Below, one piece after another: positions 1 through 9,463 of a stretch of DNA of 64,000 bases. Within the stretch, counting starts at the first letter, position 1. Each line of letters opens with the position of its first letter. The stretch is from the NCBI RefSeq assembly GCF_028308085.1, contig NZ_JAQMFS010000055.1:1-64000 (forward strand). Direction: 5' to 3'. This DNA comes from Gemella haemolysans. Its GTDB lineage: Bacteria > Bacillota > Bacilli > Staphylococcales > Gemellaceae. The notes beneath the pieces are model-generated. The model searched no databases and was not told the DNA's origin. It saw nothing but the letters and a program-made list of their open reading frames with translations. A program made the translations under genes and the position numbers.

Positions 1-1120
1 TTGTTTTTAACGAACACGTCTCCTGTTTCTGTATTTACGTATTTATCTCCATCTTTACCTTGTTTTGGTTCTGGATTTACTTTTCCGTTTAATACATCTT
101 TTCCATCTCGTCCGTCTCTTCCGTCACGCCCTTGCGCTCCATCACGTCCGTCGCGTCCTGCTGGTCCTTGGATACCTTCACGTCCGTCACGACCTTGAAG
201 ACCTTGTTCTCCTTTTGGTCCTTGTGGTCCTTGTGGTCCTTGGATTCCATCTTTACCTTTATCCCCTTTAAGTCCTTGTGGTCCTCTAATATTACCAATT
301 TGTTTCCAGTTTTCGCCTTCTTTTTTGTAAACGTCCCCTGTAGTAGCATCAATGTAAGTGTCACCGTCTTTACCATCTTTAGCAGTTGGTGCAGTAGCTC
401 CACTTAGTAATTCAGCACCGTTACGTCCGTCTGCTCCAGAAGCTCCATCTGCACCATTACGTCCATTTGTACCATTCAAGATATCACTTGTACCAATTAA
501 TTCATCCACACCTGGATCGTATTTACCGTTACCGTTATTATCATAGTATGCTGTAATACGAGTACCCTCTACTGGTTGTGATGCTGGTGCTGTAGATGGG
601 TCGTCTGCTAATGCTCTTCTTACTCTTCCACTTCTTTGATTATTAATTCTTACTGCTGCTTCTGCTAATGCATTTAAGTCAATAGTTGGTGTACGTCCAT
701 CTTTACCATCTTTTATGTTAGCTACAACAGGCTCTTCACCAGGAACTGTAAATGTAATGTCAGTACTACGACCGTCTGCTCCACGAGCAGTTGTAACTTT
801 AGGAGTAGCTCCCTTGTCACCTTTCTCACCTTTTGCACCATCTGCAATCACAACTTCTTTTAATTTTTTATCTGAATTATCTAACTCATTATTACCATTT
901 TCATCATAATAGAAAATAACTGTTGTTGTTTTAGCTTCTTCATTTCTATTTGTTGCAACTAATGGAGATTTCCCATCAAATCCATCTCTTACAACAGTAT
1001 TAGTCACATTTCCTCTACCATCATTAATAGTGATCGTGTGTGTACCATCAGCTTTATTATCTTTAACAGTAACTGTTGGAGTAACTCCATCACGTCCTGC
1101 TGCTCCTGTTTCCCCACGAT

Positions 1121-1325
1121 CTCCTTTGTCACCTTTGGCTCCAGCTAATCCGCGTTCTCCACGTTCTCCTTTGTCACCTTTGGCTCCAGCTAATCCGCGT
1201 TCTCCACGTTCTCCTTTGTCACCTTTGGCTCCAGTTAGTCCGCGTTCTCCACGTTCTCCTTTGTCACCTTTGGCTCCAGTTAGTCCACGTTCTCCTTGTT
1301 GTCCGCGTTCTCCTTTGTCACCTTT
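1121..1325 (-). repeat. 45-bp tandem repeats coding collagen-like Gly-X-Y triplets
   Basis: Five copies of a 45-bp unit begin at 1121, 1166, 1211, 1256 and 1310. Each codes 15 residues of the type GAKGDKGERGERGLT on the minus strand. The last spacing is 54 bp, exactly one extra triplet of Gly-X-Y, so all copies stay in the collagen register. Neighbouring copies are almost identical at the DNA level, which favours length variation by recombination or slippage. Confidence 0.9.
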
Positions 1326-2498
1326 GGTACCATCTTTAATATCTATATTTTGTATAAGTTCATCTACACCTTCATTATAGATATTATTTCCGTCTTTGTC
1401 TAAATAGAATGTTAAGTGATTAGTATCACCAACTTTATTTTGATCAACACGTGGTTTTACTACTTCTGGTTTTTCAACTAAGTCTTTCGCAACACCAATT
1501 TGTACAATACGTGGTTTCGCTTCTTTTGTAATAACATTACTAGTAGGTAATCCTAAAACAGTTTCTTCTCCAAATTTATGAACCTTATAAGTTTTTTGGC
1601 GTTCACCATTTTCCCCATCTTTAACGACTTTAGTTTCGCCTTCTGCCAATTTAGTTGTTGGTAGATAGATAGTTTGGAAATCAATTACTTCTTTGAACGT
1701 TTTTGTTTTAGCTGTTTTACCATTTGGGTTTGCATCTAGGTATAACGGACGTTCTTTAAAGTAATAGTTTGAGTTACTATATGGATCGTTAATAGTAGCT
1801 TCACTACCTCCACCTTGGTTAACGTTAAATGTAGTTGGTTGTAACTTAAATGTTAAATCTGCATCTGGTCTACTAATAGGTAAAAAGAATTTTACAGTTT
1901 GATCTCTATTTGTATCTACAGAACTAGCTAATGTATAACCAGAATGCGACATGAAGTTTTCACCCTTAACAATACTTGGTGTTCCAGTAGTTCCTGTTAC
2001 ACCTCGTAACTGTGGAGTACCAAATCCATTACCTGCGTGAAGGATAAAGTTATTTCTTACAAATTCTCTAGTATTCCCTGGTGCTTTGTAGAAAATTGAG
2101 ACATCTAATCCTCCATTAGTTTTTGTAGTTGTTACATCATAATGAATAGGTGTATTTAGGCGTGCTGCACCTTCTCCTGTAAATTTGTGAGAACCATTAC
2201 TTACATCTGTTGGCTCAATTGCATCTTCTTTTCTTAAACGTTCAATTTTATCATGATTAGTCGCTGCTGATGCATTCACTGTATTCGTAGGGGTTGCAGT
2301 TGGATGATTCACTGGTTGACTTGGGGCTGGACGACTTGGTCCACGTCTTCCAGCTGCTCTGAATCCACTGTATCCTTCTGTACTAGAAACAGCTCTATCA
2401 GTACTAGTTTCTCTAGTTTCAGCTTTTGGTGCTGTAGCTACTGTTTCTTTAGGCGCAGATTGAACCTCTACAGCCTTAGGTGCTACAGTTTCAACTGC

Positions 2499-2505
2499 TT
2501 TTTTT
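2499..2505 (-). other. A7 homopolymer at the frameshift of the surface protein
   Basis: On the coding strand seven A residues follow a G (GAA AAA AAG C). Seven As give a stop at 2483. Eight or five As would join the signal peptide to the long downstream frame. The tract lies at about codon 97, just after secretion signals, which is a usual place for an on/off contingency tract. Confidence 0.75.
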
Positions 2506-2797
2506 CTGTACCAGTAGCTACTACATTATTATTTTTCTCTTTTTCTACAACTGTTGTTATAGCCTTTTCCCACGTATTAGCCGTGGTACTACTTCCACTC
2601 TCCGTTGCAACAGCTTGTGTTGATGCTTGAGATGATGTATTTTCTGACGCTTGCGCATCTGCTCCTCCTAAAAAGAAAAGCCCTGATAAAATAGCTACAC
2701 TGGCAGCTCCTACGTTATACTTACGAATACCGTAACGATTAAACTTCTCGGTAGTATTTTCATCTATCTTCCAATTAGTTTTTGATTTATTCTTCAT

Positions 2798-3590
2798 TGT
2801 TAAACTCCTTTTCCCTGCAATAAATGTATTTTTAGGCCATTTATTAAAACCTGTTATGATTCGTCACAAAATGTTCACCTAAAAATCGGCAGCTTTTATG
2901 ATGATAATATATAAATCATTGACTAAAATATACACCTTAATCTGCTATATGTCAAGCTCTTTTAAAAGCGTTTTAATTTATTCTCTAAAAAATATTAATA
3001 TAGTATTTTTTACAATAATTTTAACAACTTAATATGAATACGACTCCAAACCTTTTATATCAATGCACTAAGTATTCTTAAACAATATTTTATTTTTATA
3101 TTTCTTAGACATAAAAAATTACTAAGACTGCTATAATTCAATCCTTCTTACGTCAACATTTTGTTAGATTATATGACATGAAGTTAATGTTATTTTTTAT
3201 ATTTTTTAACTAATTAAATTCTACTACTGTTTCAGTCACAATTATTACAGTGTTTTATTTATTTCACTATTCTATTAAATATTTTTATGCCCACTATAAA
3301 AAATATCATGAATACTTTAGCTAAATCTAGTATAAATCATTGGGAAATTAACACATTAAATTCTTTACATCAATATTTAGAAAATACATATATTACCTAA
3401 ATATAATAATTCTATTTTTAATATAAAAATAATATAAATATGTCTTTTATATTAATATTTTATATTAGTATTTTTAACATTATTACACCTGAAACAATAA
3501 TAAATTAGAAATATTTTTTAATATAGATTTAGAAATTTAAGATTATTAAACTCTAATATAGTAATTTTTTAATAAAAATCATGTTTATAA
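2798..3590. other. AT-rich intergenic region
   Basis: About 800 bases without a credible ORF on either strand, strongly A+T rich with many short A/T runs. It lies between two divergent genes and must hold the promoter of the surface-protein gene. I could not pick a convincing minus-strand -35/-10 pair, and I see no repeat or RNA gene here. Confidence 0.6.
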
Positions 3591-3619
3591 TTGACAAAAA
3601 CAGCTATTCAACTTATCAT
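3591..3619 (+). promoter_or_regulatory. sigma-A promoter of the carboxypeptidase gene
   Basis: TTGACA (3591-3596), 17-base spacer, TATCAT (3614-3619). The predicted start near 3626 leaves a leader of roughly 95 bases before the start codon at 3720. Confidence 0.6.
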
Positions 3620-3719
3620 ATTTAATAAGAGATATATTTAAATTAGTATTTATATTTTTTTGCATTAATATTATGAATTAAATGCGGTTATTAAACTTAA
3701 AGAAAGGGTTATTTTTTTT

Positions 3720-4484
3720 ATGAAAAAATATATTATTACTATCGTTACAGTTACTTTAGTAGTTTTAACTGTTGCTTTTGGTGGCTTTTATTATTTAACT
3801 AAAGATGATAAAGCAACAACTCCTAATTCATCTAATCAAAAACAAGATTCTAAGACTTCTACTAATAAAGAGAACGATAAAAATAAAAATGGTGAAAATG
3901 AATCATCAACTATGGGTAAAACTCCAGAAACAGTTACTAAACCTACTGTTATCAACGGTATTATTTTAGCTAATAAAAAACATCCATTACCTGCTAATTA
4001 TAATCCTGGAGAAGATCCTACTGCACGACAAAAAGTTAACAAACTTATTGCCGATGCTCAAGCATTAGGTCTTAATGTTTCTAACCAAGTATCAGGTTTC
4101 AGAGCCTACGATACTCAGGCTGGTCTGTACAATAATTATGTAGCTGCTCATGGAAAACAAGAAGCAGACAGATTTTCAGCTCGTCCTGGATACAGTGAAC
4201 ACCAAACTGGTTTAGTATTCGACCTTATCGACAATCAAGGTAAACTACTAGGGTCAGACGGAACTAACGAAGCCAGTAAAAAGGCTGCTGAATGGTTAGC
4301 AAATAACGCACATAAATATGGATATATCGTTAGATACAAACCAGAATTCGTAGATAAAACCGGTTATATGGAAGAAAGTTGGCATATCCGTTACGTTGGA
4401 GAAGACATCGCTAAAACAATCCACGAAAAAAATATTTCACTTGAAGAGTATCTAAACGCTCCTGGTGGAGATTACGCCAACTAA
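3720..4484 (+). CDS. VanY/DacY-family D-Ala-D-Ala carboxypeptidase
   Basis: Membrane-anchored peptidoglycan carboxypeptidase of the M15B (VanY/LdcB) family, expected to trim stem peptides on the outer face of the membrane. Residues 5-28 form one membrane segment, followed by a Lys/Asn/Ser-rich linker to about 85. The catalytic domain has SGFRAYDTQ, then the zinc-ligand motif SEHQTGLVFDL (near residues 158-168) and the closing EESWHIRYVG (near 216-225) with the third His ligand. There is no lipobox Cys, so it is tail-anchored by its N-terminal helix. The next gene starts 24 bases downstream and is probably co-transcribed. Whether it acts on tetra- or pentapeptides (LdcB versus VanY) cannot be told from the sequence. 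Confidence 0.88.
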   Translation: MKKYIITIVTVTLVVLTVAFGGFYYLTKDDKATTPNSSNQKQDSKTSTNKENDKNKNGENESSTMGKTPETVTKPTVINGIILANKKHPLPANYNPGEDPTARQKVNKLIADAQALGLNVSNQVSGFRAYDTQAGLYNNYVAAHGKQEADRFSARPGYSEHQTGLVFDLIDNQGKLLGSDGTNEASKKAAEWLANNAHKYGYIVRYKPEFVDKTGYMEESWHIRYVGEDIAKTIHEKNISLEEYLNAPGGDYAN

Positions 4485-4508
4485 AATATTATTAAAAAGG
4501 AGAATTAA

Positions 4509-5426
4509 ATGAATAGAAATAGTCAAGGCCCAAACAACCAAAACTTCAATAATCAAAATTTTGATCCTAACTATAATTACGATCCGAATCTGAATAACAC
4601 TCAATACAATAATCAAGGTTATGATCAACAATATCAAAACACTCAATACCAAAACACACAGTATCAACAACCTCAAGATTATAACAACCAACAACAAAAC
4701 TACAACGTTCCTCCTATGTATATGGAAGAACCTAAAGAAAAAAAGAAAAGTATTATTCCAGTTGTATTAACAGCTATCATCACTTTTGTAGTACTAGTAG
4801 TAGGATTATACTTCGGCTATAATAAATTCTTGAAAAAAGAAAATGTTATCGACTTAGCTACATATGAAGTAAACTTCGTAACATATGGTGCTGAAGGTGA
4901 AGGAAAACCTGAAGTTGACATTAAAAAAGTTCCTGAAGTTGCTAACTCAAATGCGGAAATCTCAAACTTATTATCAAACCCAGACATCTCATTTGATAAA
5001 CAAAGTAATTTAAAAAATGGTGACAAAGTAGAAGTAACTATTTCATTAAATAAAAATACAGTAAACAAATTAAAACTTAAAACAACAGGAGAATTTAAAC
5101 GTACATTCACTGTTAATGGTTTAAACGAAAAAGCTAAAGAAAAAGAAACTATTATCGTTAAAGAAAGCTCTTCTAAACCTTCAGCTTCTTCTAGCTCTTC
5201 AAGTTCTGGAAGTCGTCGTAGTGATGAGCGTACAGTTTATGTTAAACCATCAGCTGGGGTTAACTTAAGAAGTTCTTCTAACGACTCAAGTAGTATCATT
5301 ACTCCTATTCCAGTAGGACGTTCTGTTTACCAACACTATATCGAAGTAAACTCTGAAGGTGAAGCATGGGCTTATGTTTCATACGGAGGAAGTAATGGTT
5401 GGATAAGAGCCGACCTAATCGGATAA
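4509..5426 (+). CDS. Membrane protein with N/Q-rich cytoplasmic head and C-terminal bacterial SH3 domain
   Basis: A 305-aa protein in three parts. Residues 1-70 are extremely Asn/Gln/Tyr-rich and low in complexity. A KEKKK stop precedes one membrane helix (about 79-101), giving an N-in, C-out topology. Outside follow a region of unknown fold (about 110-215), a Ser-rich linker, and a C-terminal SH3b-like domain from about 240 (VYVKPSAGVNLRSS to GGSNGWIRADLIG), of the kind that binds peptidoglycan. It lies 24 bases after the carboxypeptidase with a good SD (AAAGGAG), so the pair probably forms a cell-wall operon ending at the hairpin at 5442. The exact role is not recognised. The compositional bias of the head resembles prion-like low-complexity tracts. 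Confidence 0.8.
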   Translation: MNRNSQGPNNQNFNNQNFDPNYNYDPNLNNTQYNNQGYDQQYQNTQYQNTQYQQPQDYNNQQQNYNVPPMYMEEPKEKKKSIIPVVLTAIITFVVLVVGLYFGYNKFLKKENVIDLATYEVNFVTYGAEGEGKPEVDIKKVPEVANSNAEISNLLSNPDISFDKQSNLKNGDKVEVTISLNKNTVNKLKLKTTGEFKRTFTVNGLNEKAKEKETIIVKESSSKPSASSSSSSSGSRRSDERTVYVKPSAGVNLRSSSNDSSSIITPIPVGRSVYQHYIEVNSEGEAWAYVSYGGSNGWIRADLIG

Positions 5427-5441
5427 TAAATTCAAAATAAC

Positions 5442-5481
5442 AAAAAAGTTGATTCACAAAATCGTGAATCAACTTTTTTTT
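5442..5481. terminator. Bidirectional intrinsic terminator
   Basis: Inverted repeat AAAGTTGATTCAC / GTGAATCAACTTT with a 6-base loop, A-run on the left and T8 on the right. It ends the 3720-5426 operon and the convergent MFS gene. Confidence 0.85.
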
Positions 5482-6754
5482 AATTATCTCTAACTTTGAT
5501 TTTAACCATAAGCATGCTTACTATAGTTATTCCTATAACTATTAAGAATATTGCTTTACTTTGCGAGAAACCAAATAAACCATTTTTCACATGTTTAGCA
5601 ATCCATACATATACATAATCTCCGTAATAAATTCCTAGCGCGAAGAACGCTTGGTATATCCCCATACTTACATTACGGTATTCTCTATCAAAATATTGCA
5701 TAGCAAGTGAGATTAGCGCATTATATGCACCTCCATACCCTAATCCGTTAAGAATATAACTAAAATAAATAACATATGGATTATTAACATACAACGCTAT
5801 TATGTAGAACGCTAATGAACATCCTAATAAGAATAATAAGGTTTTTTGAATACCCCATTTTCTAGTGAAATACACTCCCACAAGAACCCCTGCAATAAGC
5901 TGAGGAACAGCAAAGACTGCATCCATATACGCAAGCATAAGCGGCGTCATGTTTAGCTCTGTTTTACCATAAGCTATCATATTAGCACCACTTGTTGAGA
6001 ATTTAATAAATGAAAGTAACAATGCTAATAAACAGATATAAATAAAACTCTTATGTTTAATTACTACTTTTACTTTATCAAATGAAAAACCACTATCAAT
6101 TGGGCGATAATCTTTCATCATAAACGATAATATAAACGTTACTACTGCAATAACACCTGCTACTATCCACATATAATCAAAGTGTTTATATGTATTCATA
6201 GTAAAGACATATTGTATCGGTGCAGCGATAAATTCGGCTAATAACGGTGCTACAGATAATATCGAAACTGATACCGCAGCCTTATCTCTTGAAAATGTTT
6301 CTGAGAAAATAACATTAAATAAGGCAAGCATTGTTGCACTTATACCTAGAGATAATGACGATAGGTATAACGTCACATAACTTCCGTTAAACGCAACTAA
6401 AAACGATGTTACAATTAGTAAAAATAACGAGATCTGCACGAATATTTTTCTTCTTTTAAAAATATCACTCGCTAAAAACATCGGCAACCTTACAATTAAA
6501 CTCATAAGTCCATAACCTGCAGCAATCTGTGCAGCAAGTACCGGAGTTAACGAAAGTCCACCTTGTTCAACCGGCGTTATAGCATATAATTTTCTATATG
6601 CTCTAATAATACTTATTGCCGACCAAAATAAAACTAATATCCAAAAAATAATAATTTGATCTTTATTTAATTCAAATTTTTTCGACAAGAAAACTACTAA
6701 AATTAAAATTAATGCGATCATTATAAATGAAAATAAAATTTTTGTTTTAACCAT
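5480..6754 (-). CDS. MFS transporter, substrate unknown
   Basis: A 424-aa polytopic membrane protein with about 12 hydrophobic helices and a short loop of basic residues (SDIFKRRKIFVQIS) after the third helix, resembling the MFS cytoplasmic A-motif. The central loop near residue 215 (MMKDYRPIDSGFSFDKVK) separates two six-helix halves. It is single-gene and convergent with the SH3-protein operon, sharing its terminator. The dispersed repeat at 6778-6950 lies upstream of its start. No residue pattern points to a particular substrate. Confidence 0.75.
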   Translation of the reverse strand: MVKTKILFSFIMIALILILVVFLSKKFELNKDQIIIFWILVLFWSAISIIRAYRKLYAITPVEQGGLSLTPVLAAQIAAGYGLMSLIVRLPMFLASDIFKRRKIFVQISLFLLIVTSFLVAFNGSYVTLYLSSLSLGISATMLALFNVIFSETFSRDKAAVSVSILSVAPLLAEFIAAPIQYVFTMNTYKHFDYMWIVAGVIAVVTFILSFMMKDYRPIDSGFSFDKVKVVIKHKSFIYICLLALLLSFIKFSTSGANMIAYGKTELNMTPLMLAYMDAVFAVPQLIAGVLVGVYFTRKWGIQKTLLFLLGCSLAFYIIALYVNNPYVIYFSYILNGLGYGGAYNALISLAMQYFDREYRNVSMGIYQAFFALGIYYGDYVYVWIAKHVKNGLFGFSQSKAIFLIVIGITIVSMLMVKIKVRDN

Positions 6755-6777
6755 CTCCTAACTGTATAATTTGAAGT

Positions 6778-6950
6778 TGCTCCAAAAGTTCTAAAAATTA
6801 ACAAAATTTATATGAGAACTCATAGACGCAGTGGTTTATTGATATCTAAACGCGCTTTATAAAAGCTTTTTAGATATCTAATAAACTGTGCGGGGGTGAC
6901 TCGACAAAATCGATTTCTACGAAATCACGATTTTTGAGTCACTCCCAACC
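6778..6950 (-). repeat. Dispersed intergenic hairpin element, copy A (full length)
   Basis: About 170 bases. One end has a long hairpin (GTGACTCGACAAAATCGATT against a partner ending TTTTTGAGTCAC, 6892-6948). The middle has a second inverted repeat (TTTATTGATATCT / AGATATCTAATAAA, about 6836-6883). The other end has CCACTGCGTCTATGAGTTCTC (minus strand, near 6823-6842). The same arrangement recurs at 48680-48845, and halves occur at 28911 and 32533. It lies 84 bases past the stop of comFC and may terminate that operon. Confidence 0.8.
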
Positions 6951-7033
6951 TTTCTAAGACAACATTTAAAATCAACTTTAACATTATACCACAAATATCT
7001 ATGTTGTTAAGTAAAAAATACTCAGATTATTTA

Positions 7034-7630
7034 TTATATTACTTTTGATAATGTCAAAAAACTTATATTTATCTTTGGATAAAGTTCTCTTATAGTTTTA
7101 GCACAACCTAGTAGGGTATTCCCACTTGTAAATATATCATCTATGATCAATAAACTCCCAACCTTTTCCATTTTAGAAACAGTAGGTAGAATATAATATT
7201 TATTCTCCCTTCTCTCTTTATGAAGTTTCGCCTGCTTTTCTCTATATTCACACCCTAGTATCTTCTCAAAATTAATATCGCATATTCTGCATAACTGTTC
7301 AATATGATCAAATCCTCGTATAATCTCCCGAATCTCATTAGCAGGTACAATCGTTATCAAATCAAACTTATTTAAAGATAAAAATTGTTTAAATAAATTT
7401 TTAAACTTCAGCGCATATGCTACATCTCCAAAATATTTTATTGAATAAATATCATCCTTTACAAACTCATAATCTGAGAAATAATAGAGCGTGTATTCTC
7501 CTACTTCTAACACATTTATATCAAGATGTCCCTTACACTCAGCACACAGTTGAAATTTTTCCTTTGTTTTAAAAATTGTATCGAAACCTAACTTACTCCT
7601 AATTTCTGATCCACAAAAACTACAATTCAT
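7034..7630 (-). CDS. comFC: ComFC-like phosphoribosyltransferase-family competence protein
   Basis: A 198-aa protein of the ComF/GntX family, needed for DNA uptake in transformable Firmicutes. It starts with a small zinc-finger-like segment (CSFCGSE and CAEC, residues 3-36). The C-terminal half carries the type I phosphoribosyltransferase PRPP-loop pattern LLIIDDIFTSGNT (about 159-171). The gene begins only three bases after the stop of comFA, so the two are co-transcribed and probably translationally coupled. Length and order comFA-comFC match other Bacilli. I see no obvious SigX/ComX box upstream of the operon. Confidence 0.9.
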   Translation of the reverse strand: MNCSFCGSEIRSKLGFDTIFKTKEKFQLCAECKGHLDINVLEVGEYTLYYFSDYEFVKDDIYSIKYFGDVAYALKFKNLFKQFLSLNKFDLITIVPANEIREIIRGFDHIEQLCRICDINFEKILGCEYREKQAKLHKERRENKYYILPTVSKMEKVGSLLIIDDIFTSGNTLLGCAKTIRELYPKINISFLTLSKVI

Positions 7631-7633
7631 AAT

Positions 7634-9172
7634 CTACCTCCTATTTAACTTTCTATATTTAGCCAAGTTATTCATATATTCAATCTCTTTAATCGCCGCT
7701 TTCATCTCCCCGCTAATTTTATCCGATAAAAATACTATATCCCCACTATTATCGTAATCTTTTCTTCCTACTCTTCCAGAAATTTGTATTAATGCTGATT
7801 TTGTAAAATTTATATGTTTTGCATCGAAAATTATCACATCTAGATAATCAAAAGTCACACCGCGTTCTAATATAGTAGTAGTTACAAGAATATCTATTTC
7901 CCTATCATAATACGCCCTGATCTTTTCACTCCTATTTTCATCTTCACTATATACAAAATCTATAATAATATCATCTGCCAAGCTCTTATTTAAATAAAGT
8001 ACAGTCGTCTCACACATTCCTATTTCAGGGACAAATATTAAGATTCGTCTGTTTTTCGCTAACCTGTCTTTTATAAATTTCTCTATAAATTTGGATTTTT
8101 TCGTAAAATCAAATACCTCGCTCTTTTCAATTTTAATTTTCGGAACAGGCAATAAATATCTATGGTATCTTATAGGTATTTTAATAACTTCATCTACACT
8201 AGCTTTAATTTTATTTGAAGGCGTAGCCGATAAAAACACAAATACACCATTATTTTTCAAACTTGTTTTCGCACCATTTTCTAAACATTCATCTCCTGAA
8301 TACGGAAAAGCATCCACCTCATCAATTATCACTATATCAAAGTAATTGTAGTACTTCACAAGCTGATGAGTAGTCATTATATAAAAATTTGATTCTTCTA
8401 GAACCTTCTCTTCACCGTGTAAGACGTTTATAGGATAACCACTAAAATCGCGAGAAAATCTTTCAAATAATTCTTTAACTACAGCTCTCCTTGGAATAGC
8501 TAAGCAAATAGTTTTATTTTCTAGAATCGCTTGATAAATTACCTCATAAACTATTTCTGTCTTTCCTGCACCACAAACAGCCCAGACTAGTGTACTTAGA
8601 TCTTTTCTAGTATTCTCTACCAATCTTTCACTCGCTATCTCCTGGACATCACTCAGTTTTACACTTGGTCGTTTAGGTTCTTCTATTTTCGATACTGGAA
8701 TATTAATATGAATTTTTACAAAATTATCATCACTTCTTCCAAAAGTAATACACCTCCTACAATACGTAGTCTTCATACTATTATTTTCAAAACTAAAAAA
8801 TAAATTTTGATTCCTGTTGTCGCATTGTAAACAATGATATTTATCCCCGGCCAACTCTACTGAATATATCTTCTGGATATAAGGACAATTATCCAAACAG
8901 TGTAATTTAATTTTCAAATTGAGTAATCTAGAAATAGACAAAAGCAGCCCATTGTACTTTCTTAAAAAAGTTAAATCACTTTCTTTCATAGTATAGACTG
9001 CTCCTATAGTTATCTCATCATAAATTTCTTCAAAGTCATCATTTCTTTTCCCAAAACTATCATAACTCTCTTTAATTCTTCTATAATTAATTCTTTTCTC
9101 ATAATCATTCATTTTTGAATAATAAATTATGTAAAGTGCTTCTATAAATTCACAGTACTCCCTAAAAAACAT
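7634..9172 (-). CDS. comFA: ComFA, DNA-uptake helicase/translocase
   Basis: A 512-aa superfamily 2 ATPase that helps pull transforming single-stranded DNA into the cytoplasm. The N-terminal region has paired cysteines typical of ComFA zinc binding (CLDNC, CLQC, CRRC, about residues 111-160). The motor follows with Walker A CGAGKTE (near 199), the DEAD-box motif IIDEVDAFP (near 278), SATPS (near 315) and the C-terminal motif VI QISGRVGRKD (near 473). SD AGGAGGGGAG precedes the ATG. With comFC it forms a late-competence operon, so competence machinery is likely encoded elsewhere in the genome. Confidence 0.92.
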   Translation of the reverse strand: MFFREYCEFIEALYIIYYSKMNDYEKRINYRRIKESYDSFGKRNDDFEEIYDEITIGAVYTMKESDLTFLRKYNGLLLSISRLLNLKIKLHCLDNCPYIQKIYSVELAGDKYHCLQCDNRNQNLFFSFENNSMKTTYCRRCITFGRSDDNFVKIHINIPVSKIEEPKRPSVKLSDVQEIASERLVENTRKDLSTLVWAVCGAGKTEIVYEVIYQAILENKTICLAIPRRAVVKELFERFSRDFSGYPINVLHGEEKVLEESNFYIMTTHQLVKYYNYFDIVIIDEVDAFPYSGDECLENGAKTSLKNNGVFVFLSATPSNKIKASVDEVIKIPIRYHRYLLPVPKIKIEKSEVFDFTKKSKFIEKFIKDRLAKNRRILIFVPEIGMCETTVLYLNKSLADDIIIDFVYSEDENRSEKIRAYYDREIDILVTTTILERGVTFDYLDVIIFDAKHINFTKSALIQISGRVGRKDYDNSGDIVFLSDKISGEMKAAIKEIEYMNNLAKYRKLNRR

Positions 9173-9366
9173 TTTTTCTCCCCTCCTTAGCTGTAAATAT
9201 TTATTAAATTTTCAGATTATTTTTACTCATTTAGTTAACATTTTAAGCTTCTACAATTCTTTCTAACTTCTATATTTGCTGTATTTAATTTTATTTTAAC
9301 AAAAATATATTTATAAAGCAAAATAAATATCCATTTTATAAAAGTGGCATTTTTATGCAAACTATA

Positions 9367-9395
9367 TTGCTAACGTTATCAAAAAGTGGTATAAT
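9367..9395 (+). promoter_or_regulatory. sigma-A promoter of hpf
   Basis: TTGCTA (9367-9372), 17-base spacer, TATAAT (9390-9395). Initiation is expected near 9402, just before two strong hairpins in the leader. Confidence 0.75.
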
Positions 9396-9409
9396 ATAAC
9401 TATAAAAAG

Positions 9410-9454
9410 AGGGGGAACCCCCTATAAAGTAGCTAGGCTACTTTATGAAAGGAG
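9410..9454 (+). promoter_or_regulatory. Paired hairpins in the hpf leader next to the ribosome-binding site
   Basis: A GC-only hairpin AGGGGGAACCCCCT (9410-9423) is followed at once by a perfect 10-bp stem ATAAAGTAGC / GCTACTTTAT with a 3-base loop (9424-9446). The SD AAAGGAG starts at 9448, one base beyond the stem. The layout suggests control of ribosome access, or a stable 5' end protecting the mRNA. There is no U-tract, so neither is a terminator. Confidence 0.65.
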
Positions 9455-9463
9455 TGCTTTAAA

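Larger units (their letters stand above)
1..2797 (-). pseudogene. YSIRK-type collagen-like surface adhesin, 5' part, frameshifted
   Basis: Large cell-wall surface protein whose 3' end lies outside the window. The first 104 codons (start 2797, SD AAGGAG eight bases upstream) carry a YSIRK-like signal peptide (YGIRKYNVGAASVAILSG) ending near ADAQA, then a Ser/Thr/Ala-rich stretch. That frame stops at 2483. A shift inside an A7 tract at 2499-2505 leads into a frame open from there to base 1. It encodes a Pro/Ala linker, a non-repetitive domain (about 2250-1450), then collagen-like Gly-X-Y blocks (1325-1090, 850-800, 480-420 and 290-80). EF-hand-like DxDGNxxYxxGVDEL segments near 1400, 910 and 540 separate or precede the blocks, and GDxYxxTTGDVYxKxGxxW segments lie near 330 and 30. 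No LPXTG is visible because the C terminus is missing. The break may be real decay, phase variation or a base-calling error. No function beyond probable adhesion is claimed. Confidence 0.85.

Noticed and set aside
1030-1380. 116-aa plus-strand Pro/Ser-rich repeat protein
   Set aside because: Antisense reading of the collagen-like Gly-X-Y repeats; the minus-strand frame has the biological pattern.
9173-9300. ComX/SigX box before comFA
   Set aside because: No TACGAATA-like element at a suitable distance was visible on the minus strand.
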